Source: Candidatus Dadabacteria bacterium
GTDB taxonomy: Bacteria > Desulfobacterota_D > UBA1144 > Nemesobacterales > Nemesobacteraceae
Assembly: GCA_022819805.1 (NCBI GenBank)
Contig: JAJEGO010000030.1
Location: 1 to 39,045, forward strand
Length of the DNA: 39,045 nucleotides
Direction of reading: 5' to 3'
Shown in pieces: positions 9,807 to 19,050 of the stretch; within the stretch, counting starts at the first letter, position 1, and each line of letters opens with the position of its first letter. The notes beneath the pieces are model-generated. The model saw only the letters and a list, made by a program, of their open reading frames with translations. It ran no database searches and had not been told where the DNA came from. Position numbers and translations under genes: made by a program.

Positions 9807-10601
9807 ATGAAATGTCCTGAGTGTGGTTACACGAGTTTTGATTATCTTGAGGAATGCAAAAAATGCGGGGCCGCCCTGTCCCCCGTACCTATTTTCAAGT
9901 ATCTCTACGAAGATGAGTTGAGCACGGAGGTGGTTATTGCCAGGGACAGAGAGCCCGCACTTGGCGGCGTTCTCACCTGGACCGAGACGGTTGAAGCCCT
10001 GAGCGAACTAGGCACCCCGAGCGAACTTCGGGACGAGGGCCTCGTGGTAGAGGGAACAGATGAGGTGGAGGATTTTCTCAGGTTTGAAAGGGATCTGCGA
10101 GAGGAAATCAAGGAAGCAGAGACGGAAGTAAAGGAAGAGGAAATAGAAAAGGAAAGTCCCCCGCCCCTGCCCAACGGAATGTTGCCCGCGACCCTCGGGG
10201 AGAGATTCTTCGCGTTTTCCATAGATTTTCTTTTTACGCTCTGCGTGGCTGCCGTTGCGCTTTTCTCGGGGGCGACCCTGATCGGAGAGACTTTTTTTCC
10301 TGGCCTAAGCGAGTTTATTTCCATATGGGGTTGGATATGTATTTGCGCTTACGTTCTGGCAACCACCTATTTTGTTTTCCTTCCCTCTTGGTGCGGAACA
10401 ACTCTTGGAAACTCGGCTGTGGGTATCCGAGTGGTGATGCGGGACGGTTCCCTTGCAGGGTTCCAGGCGAACCTGCTTAGGTGGGTGGGCTGGGTTCTTT
10501 CCGTGGCCACCGTTTTTCTGGGCTTTGTGCTTGCGGCATTTGACCCGCAACGCAAGACCCTAAGCGACCATCTCTGCGGCACTTTCGTTGTGAAGGCTTG
10601 A
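9807..10601 (+). CDS. RDD family membrane protein with N-terminal zinc ribbon
   Basis: MKCPECGYTSFDYLEECKKCGAAL (two CxxC), RDD-like FFAFSIDFLFTLCVAAVALF...GTTLGNSAVGIRVVMRDG...QRKTLSDHLCGTFVV. Confidence 0.85.
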   Translation: MKCPECGYTSFDYLEECKKCGAALSPVPIFKYLYEDELSTEVVIARDREPALGGVLTWTETVEALSELGTPSELRDEGLVVEGTDEVEDFLRFERDLREEIKEAETEVKEEEIEKESPPPLPNGMLPATLGERFFAFSIDFLFTLCVAAVALFSGATLIGETFFPGLSEFISIWGWICICAYVLATTYFVFLPSWCGTTLGNSAVGIRVVMRDGSLAGFQANLLRWVGWVLSVATVFLGFVLAAFDPQRKTLSDHLCGTFVVKA

Positions 10602-10602
10602 T

Positions 10603-11832
10603 TTGGATATGATGCTTGTAGAAGAGCTTGATAAAAGTATTGGGAAGAAGAGGGATGAAATTTCCCGCTGGGTAGAGTCCCATTGTGAAAAAGTGATGGT
10701 GCCGCTTTACAGTTCCGTCGACCTGCGCTTCTCCGAACACAAAATTGCCCCGATAGACACAAACGTTTTTCCCGCAGGCTTTAACAATCTTTCCGCGGGA
10801 TTCAGGAAAAATGCGGGAAAGCTTTTCAGGGAATATCTTTTTTCCAGCTACCCAAGCGCAAAAAAAATCCTTCTGGTTCCCGAGCTGAACACCAAAAACG
10901 CCCACTACTGGGAAAACGTCTGGGTAATAAAGTCTATTCTGGAGGATGAGGACTACGAGGTGAGAGTCGGAATCGCGAACGAGGAATTCCGAAGGGAAAC
11001 TGCTTCGTTCACTTCGGCAAGCGGTCAGGTGATCGAGGCGAAGCGGGTTTTTCAAGAGGAAGGCTCAGCGGTGATAGACGGATTTGTGCCCGACATCATA
11101 ATGATAAACAACGATTTTTCGGAGAAGTGTCCGAAAACCCTGCACAATTTGCGCCAGCCTGTCTTGCCGCCCGTCGAGATAGGCTGGCACGCGAGAAAAA
11201 AGGATGTGCATTTCGAGTTTTACAACCGCCTCTGCAGCGAGCTTGCCGACATACTGGAAGTGGACCCTTGGGTTATGTCTGTTGAAACCGTTTTGGAGAG
11301 CGGAGTGGATTTTGATTTTCCCGAGGACAGAGAGCGGGTTTCCGCTAGAGCCGATGAAGTTCTCTCCAAGATCAGAAGCGAGTATTCAAAAAGGGACATA
11401 GATCATGAGCCTTCGCTTTTCGTTAAAAGCAATTCAGGCACCTACGGCATGGCCGTTGCGAGCGTCAGCGATCCACAAAGCATAATGGGGATGAACTCGC
11501 GTGACAGGAAGAGAATGCGGGTTTCGAAGGGAGGAGTGCCGGTTCGGGACGTGGTAATACAGGAGTGTGTACCTACCTCGCTTCGCGTCGGAGACGGTCT
11601 TGTCGGCGAGCCGGTTGTTTACCTTGTTCAGTCCCACGTGGCGGGGATATTTTACAGGGTCAACCCCCTCCGGGGCGAGTTTGAGAACCTTAACTCAAAG
11701 GGGATGGAGTTTCTTGCCTGTGATGACTCCTTCGCAAACGGGATTCCTCCGGCATTTGATCTTGTTTCTAAGGTTGCTACTATCGCCGCAGGCTACGAGA
11801 TAGAAAAAGTCCTTAGGGACGTGGATTGCTGA
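10603..11832 (+). CDS. gshA: Glutamate-cysteine ligase, ferrooxidans-type (start TTG 10603 or nearby ATG 10609/10612)
   Basis: Resembles the family known as TIGR02049: MVPLYSSVDLRFSEHKIAPIDTNVFPAGFNNL; LFVKSNSGTYGMAVASV; VVIQECVPT. Confidence 0.82.
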   Translation: MDMMLVEELDKSIGKKRDEISRWVESHCEKVMVPLYSSVDLRFSEHKIAPIDTNVFPAGFNNLSAGFRKNAGKLFREYLFSSYPSAKKILLVPELNTKNAHYWENVWVIKSILEDEDYEVRVGIANEEFRRETASFTSASGQVIEAKRVFQEEGSAVIDGFVPDIIMINNDFSEKCPKTLHNLRQPVLPPVEIGWHARKKDVHFEFYNRLCSELADILEVDPWVMSVETVLESGVDFDFPEDRERVSARADEVLSKIRSEYSKRDIDHEPSLFVKSNSGTYGMAVASVSDPQSIMGMNSRDRKRMRVSKGGVPVRDVVIQECVPTSLRVGDGLVGEPVVYLVQSHVAGIFYRVNPLRGEFENLNSKGMEFLACDDSFANGIPPAFDLVSKVATIAAGYEIEKVLRDVDC

Positions 11833-11833
11833 G

Positions 11834-13231
11834 ATGTGCGGAAAGAAAGACTTCCCAAACAGCGGGAGTTCTCTGTTTTTTCTCGTCGCGGGTCCTGTTC
11901 TGGGCGCAATCCTTTTTTTCATCCTAGAATCCTTTGGCTGGGGAAGTGACGCTTGCTGGACCGCCGCGGTTTCCGCCGTGTGCGCGGTGTGGTGGGTATT
12001 TGAACCCGTACCAATTCCAGTGACTTCGCTTTTGCCATTTGCCCTGTTCCCGATTCTGGGCGTTCTTTCTCCGAGGGAAATCAGCGAGTCCTACGGAGCT
12101 CCTCTTATATTGCTGCTTCTCGGCGGATTCATACTGTCAACGGCTATGGCCGGCAGCGGTGCGCACAGGCGCCTAGCGCTCACCATGGTTAACTTCTTCG
12201 GCGGATCAAGCAACCGGCGGCTGGTATTTGGTTTCATGGCCGCCTCTGCGGTGCTTAGCATGTGGATTTCCAATACCGCCACGACGCTTATGATGCTTCC
12301 CGTGGCCTTGGCGGTTTTGGAAAAATCGTCGGATAGATCGCTTGCGGTCCCCCTGCTGCTCGGAATTGCGTACGCGGCGAGCGTAGGCGGCATCGGAACG
12401 CCGATAGGAACTCCCCCCAACCCTGTGTTCAGCGAGATTTATTTCCAGAGTACCGGGGTTGAGATTTCATTTCTCACCTGGATGAGCTGGGGAATTCCGG
12501 TCGTTGTAATTTTCCTTCCGATAATCGGTCTTTATCTCACGCGACGCCTCACCGGCTCGGGCGGTTTCGATATGCCCGAAGTGGGAAAGTGGACTTGTCA
12601 CGAGGCGCGCGTCCTGATCGTATTTTTGCTAACTGCGGTTGCCTGGATGACGCGTAGCGAGCCGTTTGGCGGCTGGAAAACTTGGTTCGGAGTTCCTGGA
12701 GCAACCGATGCCAGCGTGGCGCTTGTGGCCGTCATAGTAATGTTTCTCGCGCCTAATGGTAGGGGAGGCAGGCTGCTTGACTGGGATACAGCGAGCCGTA
12801 TCCCTTGGAGGATGCTCATTCTGTTCGGCGGCGGCATAGCGATCGCCAAGGCTTTCATGGCGTCCGGGCTAAGCGCCGCGCTTGGGGAGGCGCTCTCCGG
12901 TATTGGTGTTCTGCACATCGTCTTGATACTGGCCGTTATCTGCCTTGCGATTACTTTTCTCACTGAACTCACGAGCAATACCGCCACTACGACCTTGATG
13001 ATGCCGATTCTGGCAGCCACCGCCATGGCGATAAACATTGAGCCGGCCTTGCTGATGGTGCCCGCGGCGATGAGCGCAAGCTGTGCGTTCATGCTCCCGG
13101 TTGCCACGGCGCCGAATGTGGTGGTGTTCAGTGCCGGAGCCTTCCCGACGAAAGTGATGGCGAGGGAAGGACTGGCGCTTAATTTTATCGGCGCGTTTAT
13201 TATCACGGCCGTGTGTGCGGTTCTGCTTTAG
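11834..13231 (+). CDS. DASS/SLC13 family sodium-coupled anion symporter
   Basis: Polytopic; duplicated SNTATT motifs (ISNTATTLMMLP and TSNTATTTLMMPIL), GGIGTPIGTPPNPVF, ATAPNVVVFSAG. Confidence 0.92.
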   Translation: MCGKKDFPNSGSSLFFLVAGPVLGAILFFILESFGWGSDACWTAAVSAVCAVWWVFEPVPIPVTSLLPFALFPILGVLSPREISESYGAPLILLLLGGFILSTAMAGSGAHRRLALTMVNFFGGSSNRRLVFGFMAASAVLSMWISNTATTLMMLPVALAVLEKSSDRSLAVPLLLGIAYAASVGGIGTPIGTPPNPVFSEIYFQSTGVEISFLTWMSWGIPVVVIFLPIIGLYLTRRLTGSGGFDMPEVGKWTCHEARVLIVFLLTAVAWMTRSEPFGGWKTWFGVPGATDASVALVAVIVMFLAPNGRGGRLLDWDTASRIPWRMLILFGGGIAIAKAFMASGLSAALGEALSGIGVLHIVLILAVICLAITFLTELTSNTATTTLMMPILAATAMAINIEPALLMVPAAMSASCAFMLPVATAPNVVVFSAGAFPTKVMAREGLALNFIGAFIITAVCAVLL

Positions 13232-13287
13232 ATAATCTATAACTCTTCCCTGCTGCTGTGATATATTTTTGTTCGTGAATAAGACGG

Positions 13288-13404
13288 ATGGAGAGCTTGA
13301 AAAAAACCGCGGCTAAGAAGCATGGGATAGAATCATTTCCACCTAACTGTATTGAGAAGGATGAGCGTAGCCGTTCCAACAGGGAATTACGCCAATGGCA
13401 ATAA
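13288..13404 (+). CDS. Possible 38-aa micro-ORF overlapping the start of the next gene
   Basis: ATG GAG AGC TTG ... TGG CAA TAA = MESLKKTAAKKHGIESFPPNCIEKDERSRSNRELRQWQ; 10-nt overlap with ATG at 13395. No strong Shine-Dalgarno. Confidence 0.3.
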   Translation: MESLKKTAAKKHGIESFPPNCIEKDERSRSNRELRQWQ

Positions 13405-14000
13405 AGGAAGATGTACTGGAACAGATTGTTGAGGGTTACTTGCTCCACAAAGGGTATTTCGTTCAGCATAACGTGAAATTTCGCCCAAGTAAAAATCATC
13501 CTGATTTTATTTCGAACCAAGACTCCAACCACAGCGATATCGACGTGGTCGGCTATCATCCCACCGAGCGTGGCCATAAGAAAGTGTTGGCTGTAAGCTG
13601 CAAGAGTTGGCAAGGAGGGTTTGATCCGTCCGCGCAACTTTCGGCAATCTTGGACAACAAAAAACGCGGTGGTCGCGATGCTTGGAGAATGTACCGCGAA
13701 CTTACCTCTCCAAAGTGGTCAGAAGCTTTCTTAAAGGCCATAAAGAATGCGACTAGTGAAGGTCGCTTCACCTACGTTACTGCCGTAACTTTTATGAAGG
13801 GTGATGCTGCAGGCAAAGCCAGATGGGAAAACCACCCACCTTTTAAGCAAGCACTTTTGGGAAACCCGATTCAGATCATCACGCTTCGGGAAATGGTTAA
13901 CGAAATCCTTGAGAAGCTACCCAAGACTCTGGCGCCAACAGAAGTTGGGCGAATGCTTCAACTTTTTCGTGCCGCCAAAATAATTACTGCGACAGATTGA
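13395..14000 (+). CDS. PD-(D/E)XK nuclease-fold-like protein (Mrr-type variant), function unknown
   Basis: EQIVEGYLLHKGYFVQHNVKF...HSDIDVVGYHPTERGHKKVLAVSCKSWQGG: helix with E13, D48/D50, then K70 in VSCK, resembling Mrr-like E...D...QxK with S at the Q/E position. Confidence 0.6.
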   Translation: MAIKEDVLEQIVEGYLLHKGYFVQHNVKFRPSKNHPDFISNQDSNHSDIDVVGYHPTERGHKKVLAVSCKSWQGGFDPSAQLSAILDNKKRGGRDAWRMYRELTSPKWSEAFLKAIKNATSEGRFTYVTAVTFMKGDAAGKARWENHPPFKQALLGNPIQIITLREMVNEILEKLPKTLAPTEVGRMLQLFRAAKIITATD

Positions 14001-14148
14001 TCTGAACAACACCTTTATACACATTGAGGGTAGCAAGTTTCGAGGAGGACAAACGATTGGTGAAGTGGAGTGCTGGTCTCGCCTGTAACGATTATATGCT
14101 GCCTTAACGGCGGAATTGGTAAAAGAAAACAATTGGTGTCGTATCAGA
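13990..14148 (+). pseudogene. Candidate decayed coding fragment between nuclease-like gene and AbrB gene
   Basis: Plus frame 13990 reads RQIDLNNTFIHIEGSKFRGGQTIGEVECWSRL-stop-RLYAALTAELVKENNWCRIRLK, one internal TAA, same frame both sides. Confidence 0.35.
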
Positions 14149-14373
14149 TTAAAGGTCACTCCATGCTTCTTCATCCTCATCCGAAAGCCATTCTTCAAGA
14201 TTTAAGGAAACACTGCCCAAATAGGAGTCTTTGGCAGTTTTTAGCTTGGTTGCGATAATATGGTCTCCATCTAAACTGAAAACGAGCTTGTCGCCTGTTT
14301 TCAGATCCGCAGCCCTGCGCAATGCGTGAGGAATGGTTACACGGCCTTTTGACGTGATTTTAGAAGTTTCCAT
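14149..14373 (-). CDS. AbrB/MazE-type SpoVT-AbrB domain antitoxin-like protein
   Basis: METSKITSKGRVTIPHALRRAADLKTGDKLVFSLDGDHIIATKLKTAKDSYLGSVSLNLEEWLSDEDEEAWSDL; start is internal to the 213-aa track ORF. Confidence 0.85.
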   Translation of the reverse strand: METSKITSKGRVTIPHALRRAADLKTGDKLVFSLDGDHIIATKLKTAKDSYLGSVSLNLEEWLSDEDEEAWSDL

Positions 14374-14489
14374 AGACGCTTCTCTCAAATTCAAGGATAC
14401 CAGTGCAGCGAAACCATGCAAAAACATTGAAGCAACATGATGCCCGTGAAGAGGAAACAGCAGTTTCGGGGTTTGTCCGCTAAAACAGA

Positions 14490-15896
14490 TTACGCTATCT
14501 CTCGTAGCTGAATTGAATCTATGCCCGCGGTTGTGATAACGTCGGATACGAGTACGACGCGGTCGCCCGGACTTAACACCCGTTTTTGTTTCAGAAGCTC
14601 GAAGGCTTCTTCGGTCCTCTGTTCGGGATCTTCGGATTCTTCCATAAGATGTGCGGTTACGGCCCTGTTCAAACAGAGCTGTCGTTTTATTCTGTCGTCG
14701 AAAGTTACCGCATGAATAGGTGTCTTGGCCGGCCTGCAGTTTGTTGTCAACTGAGCCATTAATCCTTTTCTCGTTATTACAACCAGGCATTTGGCGTCAA
14801 TCGATTCGGCGAGTTCAACCGCTGAAGCCGCTATATGCTGCTTGAGGTCTTGCTTAACAAGAAGCTTGCCCATCTGCAGACTTGTGAGACTTTCCGCCTT
14901 CAAGGCTATCTTGTCGAGATGCTCTATTGACCTTACGGGATATTTCCCGGTTGTTGTCTCACCCGAGAGCATAAGCGCGTCGACTTCCTCGTAGACCGCA
15001 TTTGAGACGTCCGTTACTTCCGCCCGGGTAGGAATCGGGTTGTCGATCATTGATTCAAGAAGATGGGTAGCGACTATGACTCTCTTGCCTTTCTCCTGGC
15101 ATTTGCCGACTATCACTCTCTGTACGTCCGGCAATTCCTCAATGCTTATTTCAATTCCTAGGTCTCCTCTGGCAACCATTACCGCGTCCGATGCCTCGAC
15201 GATTTCCTCCACGTTACTCACCCCTTCCTGGTCCTCGATTTTAGAGATAATTTTTATTTCCTCCCCGTCGGGTCCTAGCAGTTCTCTGAGATCCAAAACG
15301 TCCTGTGCTTCCCTGACGAAAGAAAGGGCTATGTAATCGACTTTGTTCCTGGCTCCAAACTTTATGTCCGCCTTGTCCTTGTCCGTTATTGAAGGGAGGT
15401 TGACTTTTACCCCGGGCAGATTGACGTGGCGTTTGCTCTTCATGGTTCCGCCGTCAATTACTCTGCATTTCATAGCTCCTTGGTCTTTCTTGAGCACCTC
15501 CAGGTTTATGAGACCGTTGTCCACGGTTATTTTCTCCCCTATCTGAACTTCATTGATAATGTCCTCGTAATTGATATGAATTGAAGATTCCTCAACATCA
15601 TCGGGTCTTACGGACACCGTAATTACGTCTCCCTGGTTTATATGCAGGTCGCTTTGCAGAACCCCGGTTCTGATCTCCGGTCCCTGAGTGTCAAGTATCA
15701 GGGCGATTGAATTCTCAACTTTCCTGTTGATTGATCTCACCGTTTCGATTACTTCAAGGTGGCTTTCATGAGTACCGTGCGACATATTGAGGCGCACGGC
15801 GTTCATACCCGCCTCGTACATTTTCATCAGCATTTCGTATGAACTTGTGGAGGGGCCTGCGGTGCAGATTATTTTCGTTTTTCTAAATGGTCTCAT
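14490..15896 (-). CDS. pyk: Pyruvate kinase
   Basis: MRPFRKTKIICTAGPSTSSYEMLMKMYEAGMNAVRLNMSHG; GDLGIEI; ATHLLESMIDNPIPTRAEVTDVSNAVYEEVDALMLSGETTTGKYP. Start at 15896 preferred over 15968. Confidence 0.96.
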   Translation of the reverse strand: MRPFRKTKIICTAGPSTSSYEMLMKMYEAGMNAVRLNMSHGTHESHLEVIETVRSINRKVENSIALILDTQGPEIRTGVLQSDLHINQGDVITVSVRPDDVEESSIHINYEDIINEVQIGEKITVDNGLINLEVLKKDQGAMKCRVIDGGTMKSKRHVNLPGVKVNLPSITDKDKADIKFGARNKVDYIALSFVREAQDVLDLRELLGPDGEEIKIISKIEDQEGVSNVEEIVEASDAVMVARGDLGIEISIEELPDVQRVIVGKCQEKGKRVIVATHLLESMIDNPIPTRAEVTDVSNAVYEEVDALMLSGETTTGKYPVRSIEHLDKIALKAESLTSLQMGKLLVKQDLKQHIAASAVELAESIDAKCLVVITRKGLMAQLTTNCRPAKTPIHAVTFDDRIKRQLCLNRAVTAHLMEESEDPEQRTEEAFELLKQKRVLSPGDRVVLVSDVITTAGIDSIQLREIA

Positions 15897-16131
15897 AAAC
15901 GGGGAAATATGTCGGTAAATCCAGAAAATGCAAAGTTCTTTTACCCAGAAGCTGAGATACGTGGGCAAACCCGAAATAAGGTATCGGATGATTCGTCGCG
16001 TGCTGGTTGTATCATGGCCGACCGGATTTCCTTTCTAAGAGAGGTGAATCTTTTTGACAGTGTGCCTGTTTTGTGATAGTAAACTGCCTTTTAATCTGAA
16101 CAAAACCCTCGAATTTTCCCAAGACGAGACA

Positions 16132-17412
16132 ATGGAATACATTGAGCATTTATCAGTAGAAAAATTCATTCTTTATCTTCTGATAATCCTTGTTTTCGCC
16201 AAGGCCTTCGGCCGGCTGGCAGAAAAGATCGGGCAGCCCTCGGTTCTTGGGGAGCTTCTCGCCGGAGTTGTTCTGAGCGCTGGCGTTCTGGCGCTTATTC
16301 CTTCTACAGAAGGTATGGTGGGATACGACGTATTTCATCTGCTTGCGGAAATAGGGGTTGTCCTTCTTCTTTTCGAAATAGGTCTTGAGACCAGGATTGC
16401 GGACCTCATAAAAGTGGGCCCTGTCTCGGGGCTTGTGGCCATAGTCGGGGTGGTGCTTCCGTTTGTGCTTGGATATTTCAGCATAATTTATTTCCAGAAG
16501 TTCGCCATACTCAGTCTTGAAGCCAGCATGGTCGGGCTTGTGGCCATAGTGACGGGAGCTACCCTCACCGCCACAAGCGTCGGAATCACGGCCAGGGTTC
16601 TAGCGGATCTTGACCGGCTCCAGACAAAAGAGGCCAGGATAGTTCTTACCGCCGCCATAATAGATGACGTGCTCGGGCTTATAATTCTCGGGGTCGTAAG
16701 CGGCATAGTGAGCTCTTTTGAATCAGGTGGTGCGGGGACGGAAGGGATCACCTTGGGTTCTGTGGCCTTTATAACCGCGAAGGCATTTGGTTTTCTCGCC
16801 GTTTCCATAGTTCTCGGCAGGATTATCGCTCCCAAGATTTTCGGGTTTTTCGCCCGAATCGATAGAAACAATCTCGTCTGGATCATGGCAATAGCATTCT
16901 GCTTTGTCTATGCTTACTGCTCAAATCTTTTTTCTCTGGCTCCCATAGTAGGGGCGTTCGCGGCCGGTCTGGTTCTTCGCGAAACGGATCAGTTCAAGAC
17001 TATTGAGAACGGCATAAAGCCCGTTTCGCACTTTTTCGCCCCGATATTTTTCGTGATGGTGGGGGCGGCAGTGGATGTTTCTGTATTTAACCCCTTTGTA
17101 TCTGAAAATATTATGGTAATATCAATCGCTTTAATTCTTTTCGTGGTGGCGGTTGTCGGGAAGTACGCGAGCGGTTACGTGGTCTATGAAAAAGGCGTAA
17201 GAAAAAGTATAATTGGCGTCGGAATGATCCCAAGAGGTGAGGTTGGGCTTATTTTCGCAAAGATCGGTCTTGTGCACGGAGTCTTCAAAACCGATCTTTT
17301 CTCCGCCGTCACGGCCATGGTAATACTGACAACCTTTATAGTGCCCCCGCTTTTAAAATGGATGTTTGAGAACGAAAGCAAGGAGCGTAAACTGGCCGAA
17401 AGCACGGTCTAG
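16132..17412 (+). CDS. Cation:proton antiporter (CPA2/Kef-NhaP-like)
   Basis: About 12 hydrophobic segments; AKIGQPSVLGELLAGVVL; TSVGITARVLADL; IIDDVLGLIILG; GMIPRGEVGLIFAKIG. ATG 16132 preferred to 16054. Confidence 0.9.
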   Translation: MEYIEHLSVEKFILYLLIILVFAKAFGRLAEKIGQPSVLGELLAGVVLSAGVLALIPSTEGMVGYDVFHLLAEIGVVLLLFEIGLETRIADLIKVGPVSGLVAIVGVVLPFVLGYFSIIYFQKFAILSLEASMVGLVAIVTGATLTATSVGITARVLADLDRLQTKEARIVLTAAIIDDVLGLIILGVVSGIVSSFESGGAGTEGITLGSVAFITAKAFGFLAVSIVLGRIIAPKIFGFFARIDRNNLVWIMAIAFCFVYAYCSNLFSLAPIVGAFAAGLVLRETDQFKTIENGIKPVSHFFAPIFFVMVGAAVDVSVFNPFVSENIMVISIALILFVVAVVGKYASGYVVYEKGVRKSIIGVGMIPRGEVGLIFAKIGLVHGVFKTDLFSAVTAMVILTTFIVPPLLKWMFENESKERKLAESTV

Positions 17413-17438
17413 CGAACAATCTTGAAGCTAGGTTAATC

Positions 17439-17948
17439 ATGAGATTCTGCGGTCTTAAGACATTTTTATATGCTGCGATTTTTGCCATGGCGGCGGCTCC
17501 GTCGGCAAGTGCCGCGGAGAATATGCTAAGCGTTGATAAAACGATAGTAATTCAACTTGTCATTTTTCTGGTAGCGCTTTTTCTTCTCAACAGGCTTGTG
17601 TTCCGCCCGCTTATCGGGGTCTGGGACAGGAGGGAGGAACTTACCGCGGGTACGCTTAGGGAAGCTGAGGAGATGACCCGCAAGGCCGATAGCGCCATCG
17701 CCGAGTACAATGAGAAACTCGCCGAGGCGAGGGCCCAGGCGACGGAAACCAGAAACGAACTCCGCCAGCAGGGCCAAAGCGAATCTTCAAAGATGCTTCT
17801 TTCGGCGAGGGATGCCGCCCAGACGGAACTTGAGGGTGCGAGAGAGACTCTTGAGGGCGAGGTTGTGAAAATAAGGGCGGATTTGCAGGGTGAGATAGAG
17901 TCGCTTGCGGCGGAAATAAGCAACCGCGTACTAAGGAAGGGGACGTAG
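17439..17948 (+). CDS. atpF: ATP synthase F0 subunit b (b'-like, with signal-like N-terminus)
   Basis: Single TM (VIQLVIFLVALFLLNRLVFRPL) followed by long charged helix; first gene of the atp cluster. Confidence 0.87.
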   Translation: MRFCGLKTFLYAAIFAMAAAPSASAAENMLSVDKTIVIQLVIFLVALFLLNRLVFRPLIGVWDRREELTAGTLREAEEMTRKADSAIAEYNEKLAEARAQATETRNELRQQGQSESSKMLLSARDAAQTELEGARETLEGEVVKIRADLQGEIESLAAEISNRVLRKGT

Positions 17949-17993
17949 CCGTGGAGCTTACTGCGGATTTTAATTTTCCGGGAGAATCACTAA

Positions 17994-18503
17994 TTGGATA
18001 ACCATTTCAACTGGGTTTTTGTAATAAAGCACGCCGTTAATCTGGGCCTGCTTATGGCCCTTCTCATATACCTCATCAGAAAGCCCTTTCTTTCCTTTCT
18101 GAAAAACAGGAAGGAGAGGCTCCGCTCGGAAGTGGACAGGGCCGCAGCGGCGGCTGAGCAGGCGAAAATAACGCTTGAGGAATACTCCGCGAAGCTTGAT
18201 GCGGTCTCCTCGGAGATAGCGGCTCTTCAGGAAAACATAAGAAGACAGGGCGAGAACGAAAGGGATGAGCTTGTTTCCGCGGCGGAGAAAAGCTGCGAAA
18301 TGGTAAAAAAGGAAGTCGAGGACACGATCCGCCTTGAGACTACAAAGGCGGTCTCAGAGATACAGTCCGAAGTGGTCGACTCGGCGCTTGAGCTTGCCGA
18401 GAGGATGATAAAGGAACGGGTGGATGCGGATTTCACGACCGATTCGGTTGACGATTTCGTAAAAATGATCGAGGAAGGAAAATGGCAACAGTTGCGACAC
18501 TGA
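17994..18503 (+). CDS. atpF: ATP synthase F0 subunit b, second copy (TTG start)
   Basis: FVIKHAVNLGLLMALLIYLIRKPFLSFLKNRKERL plus coiled-coil region; position in atp cluster. Confidence 0.87.
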   Translation: MDNHFNWVFVIKHAVNLGLLMALLIYLIRKPFLSFLKNRKERLRSEVDRAAAAAEQAKITLEEYSAKLDAVSSEIAALQENIRRQGENERDELVSAAEKSCEMVKKEVEDTIRLETTKAVSEIQSEVVDSALELAERMIKERVDADFTTDSVDDFVKMIEEGKWQQLRH

Positions 18504-19024
18504 GAGATCTTGTTTCGGCGCTTGTGGATTCCGCGGCCGATTCGCGCGAACTCTCGAGCGTAAAAGCCAACATGGAGAGTTTCTTTGAGAGTATCTCGGG
18601 TTCGGGCGAGCTTCGGGACGTTCTTTTGAGCACGGTGTTTTCAGTTGAGGAGAAAAAGGCTGTCTTGGAAGATTTTCTCGAGGCGGCATCTTTTCTTGAT
18701 ATTACGAAAAGATTTATTCTGCTCGTTTTGGAGATGGAGAAGGTTGTGACACTTCTCGGCTCAAGGGAAGCCGTTCTCGCGAGGCTTGACGAAGCGGTGG
18801 GAAAGGTGACTGCCGAGATTACCTCGGCCAGGGATCTTAGCCCAAGTGATGTCGAGAGACTCAGCGCAGCACTTCGCGCCGCGACCGGAAAGACGGTTGA
18901 GGTGTCGCTTAAGGTCGATCCTTCCATGATAGGCGGAATAAGAGCACAGGTGGGGGACAAGGTTTACGATAACAGCGTCAGGACGCAGCTTGAGAGAATA
19001 AGAGGAACTCTCTCCCCGTCCTGA
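18482..19024 (+). CDS. atpH: ATP synthase F1 subunit delta
   Basis: [23 protein letters not shown]...[41 protein letters not shown]; overlaps upstream b gene by 22 nt. Confidence 0.93.
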   Translation: MATVATLRDLVSALVDSAADSRELSSVKANMESFFESISGSGELRDVLLSTVFSVEEKKAVLEDFLEAASFLDITKRFILLVLEMEKVVTLLGSREAVLARLDEAVGKVTAEITSARDLSPSDVERLSAALRAATGKTVEVSLKVDPSMIGGIRAQVGDKVYDNSVRTQLERIRGTLSPS

Positions 19025-19050
19025 TCCCAATAATTCCAAAGGAGCTAGCA

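Noticed and set aside
13203-13637. 144-aa minus-strand ORF spanning the DASS 3' end and nuclease-like gene
   Set aside because: Crosses two plus-strand coding regions with no recognisable motif or RBS; sense reading frames are better supported.
14374-14790. N-terminal extension of the 213-aa minus ORF (MPGCNNEKRINGSVDN...)
   Set aside because: Overlaps the pyk C-terminus out of frame; the AbrB domain starts at METSK (14373), which is the credible start.
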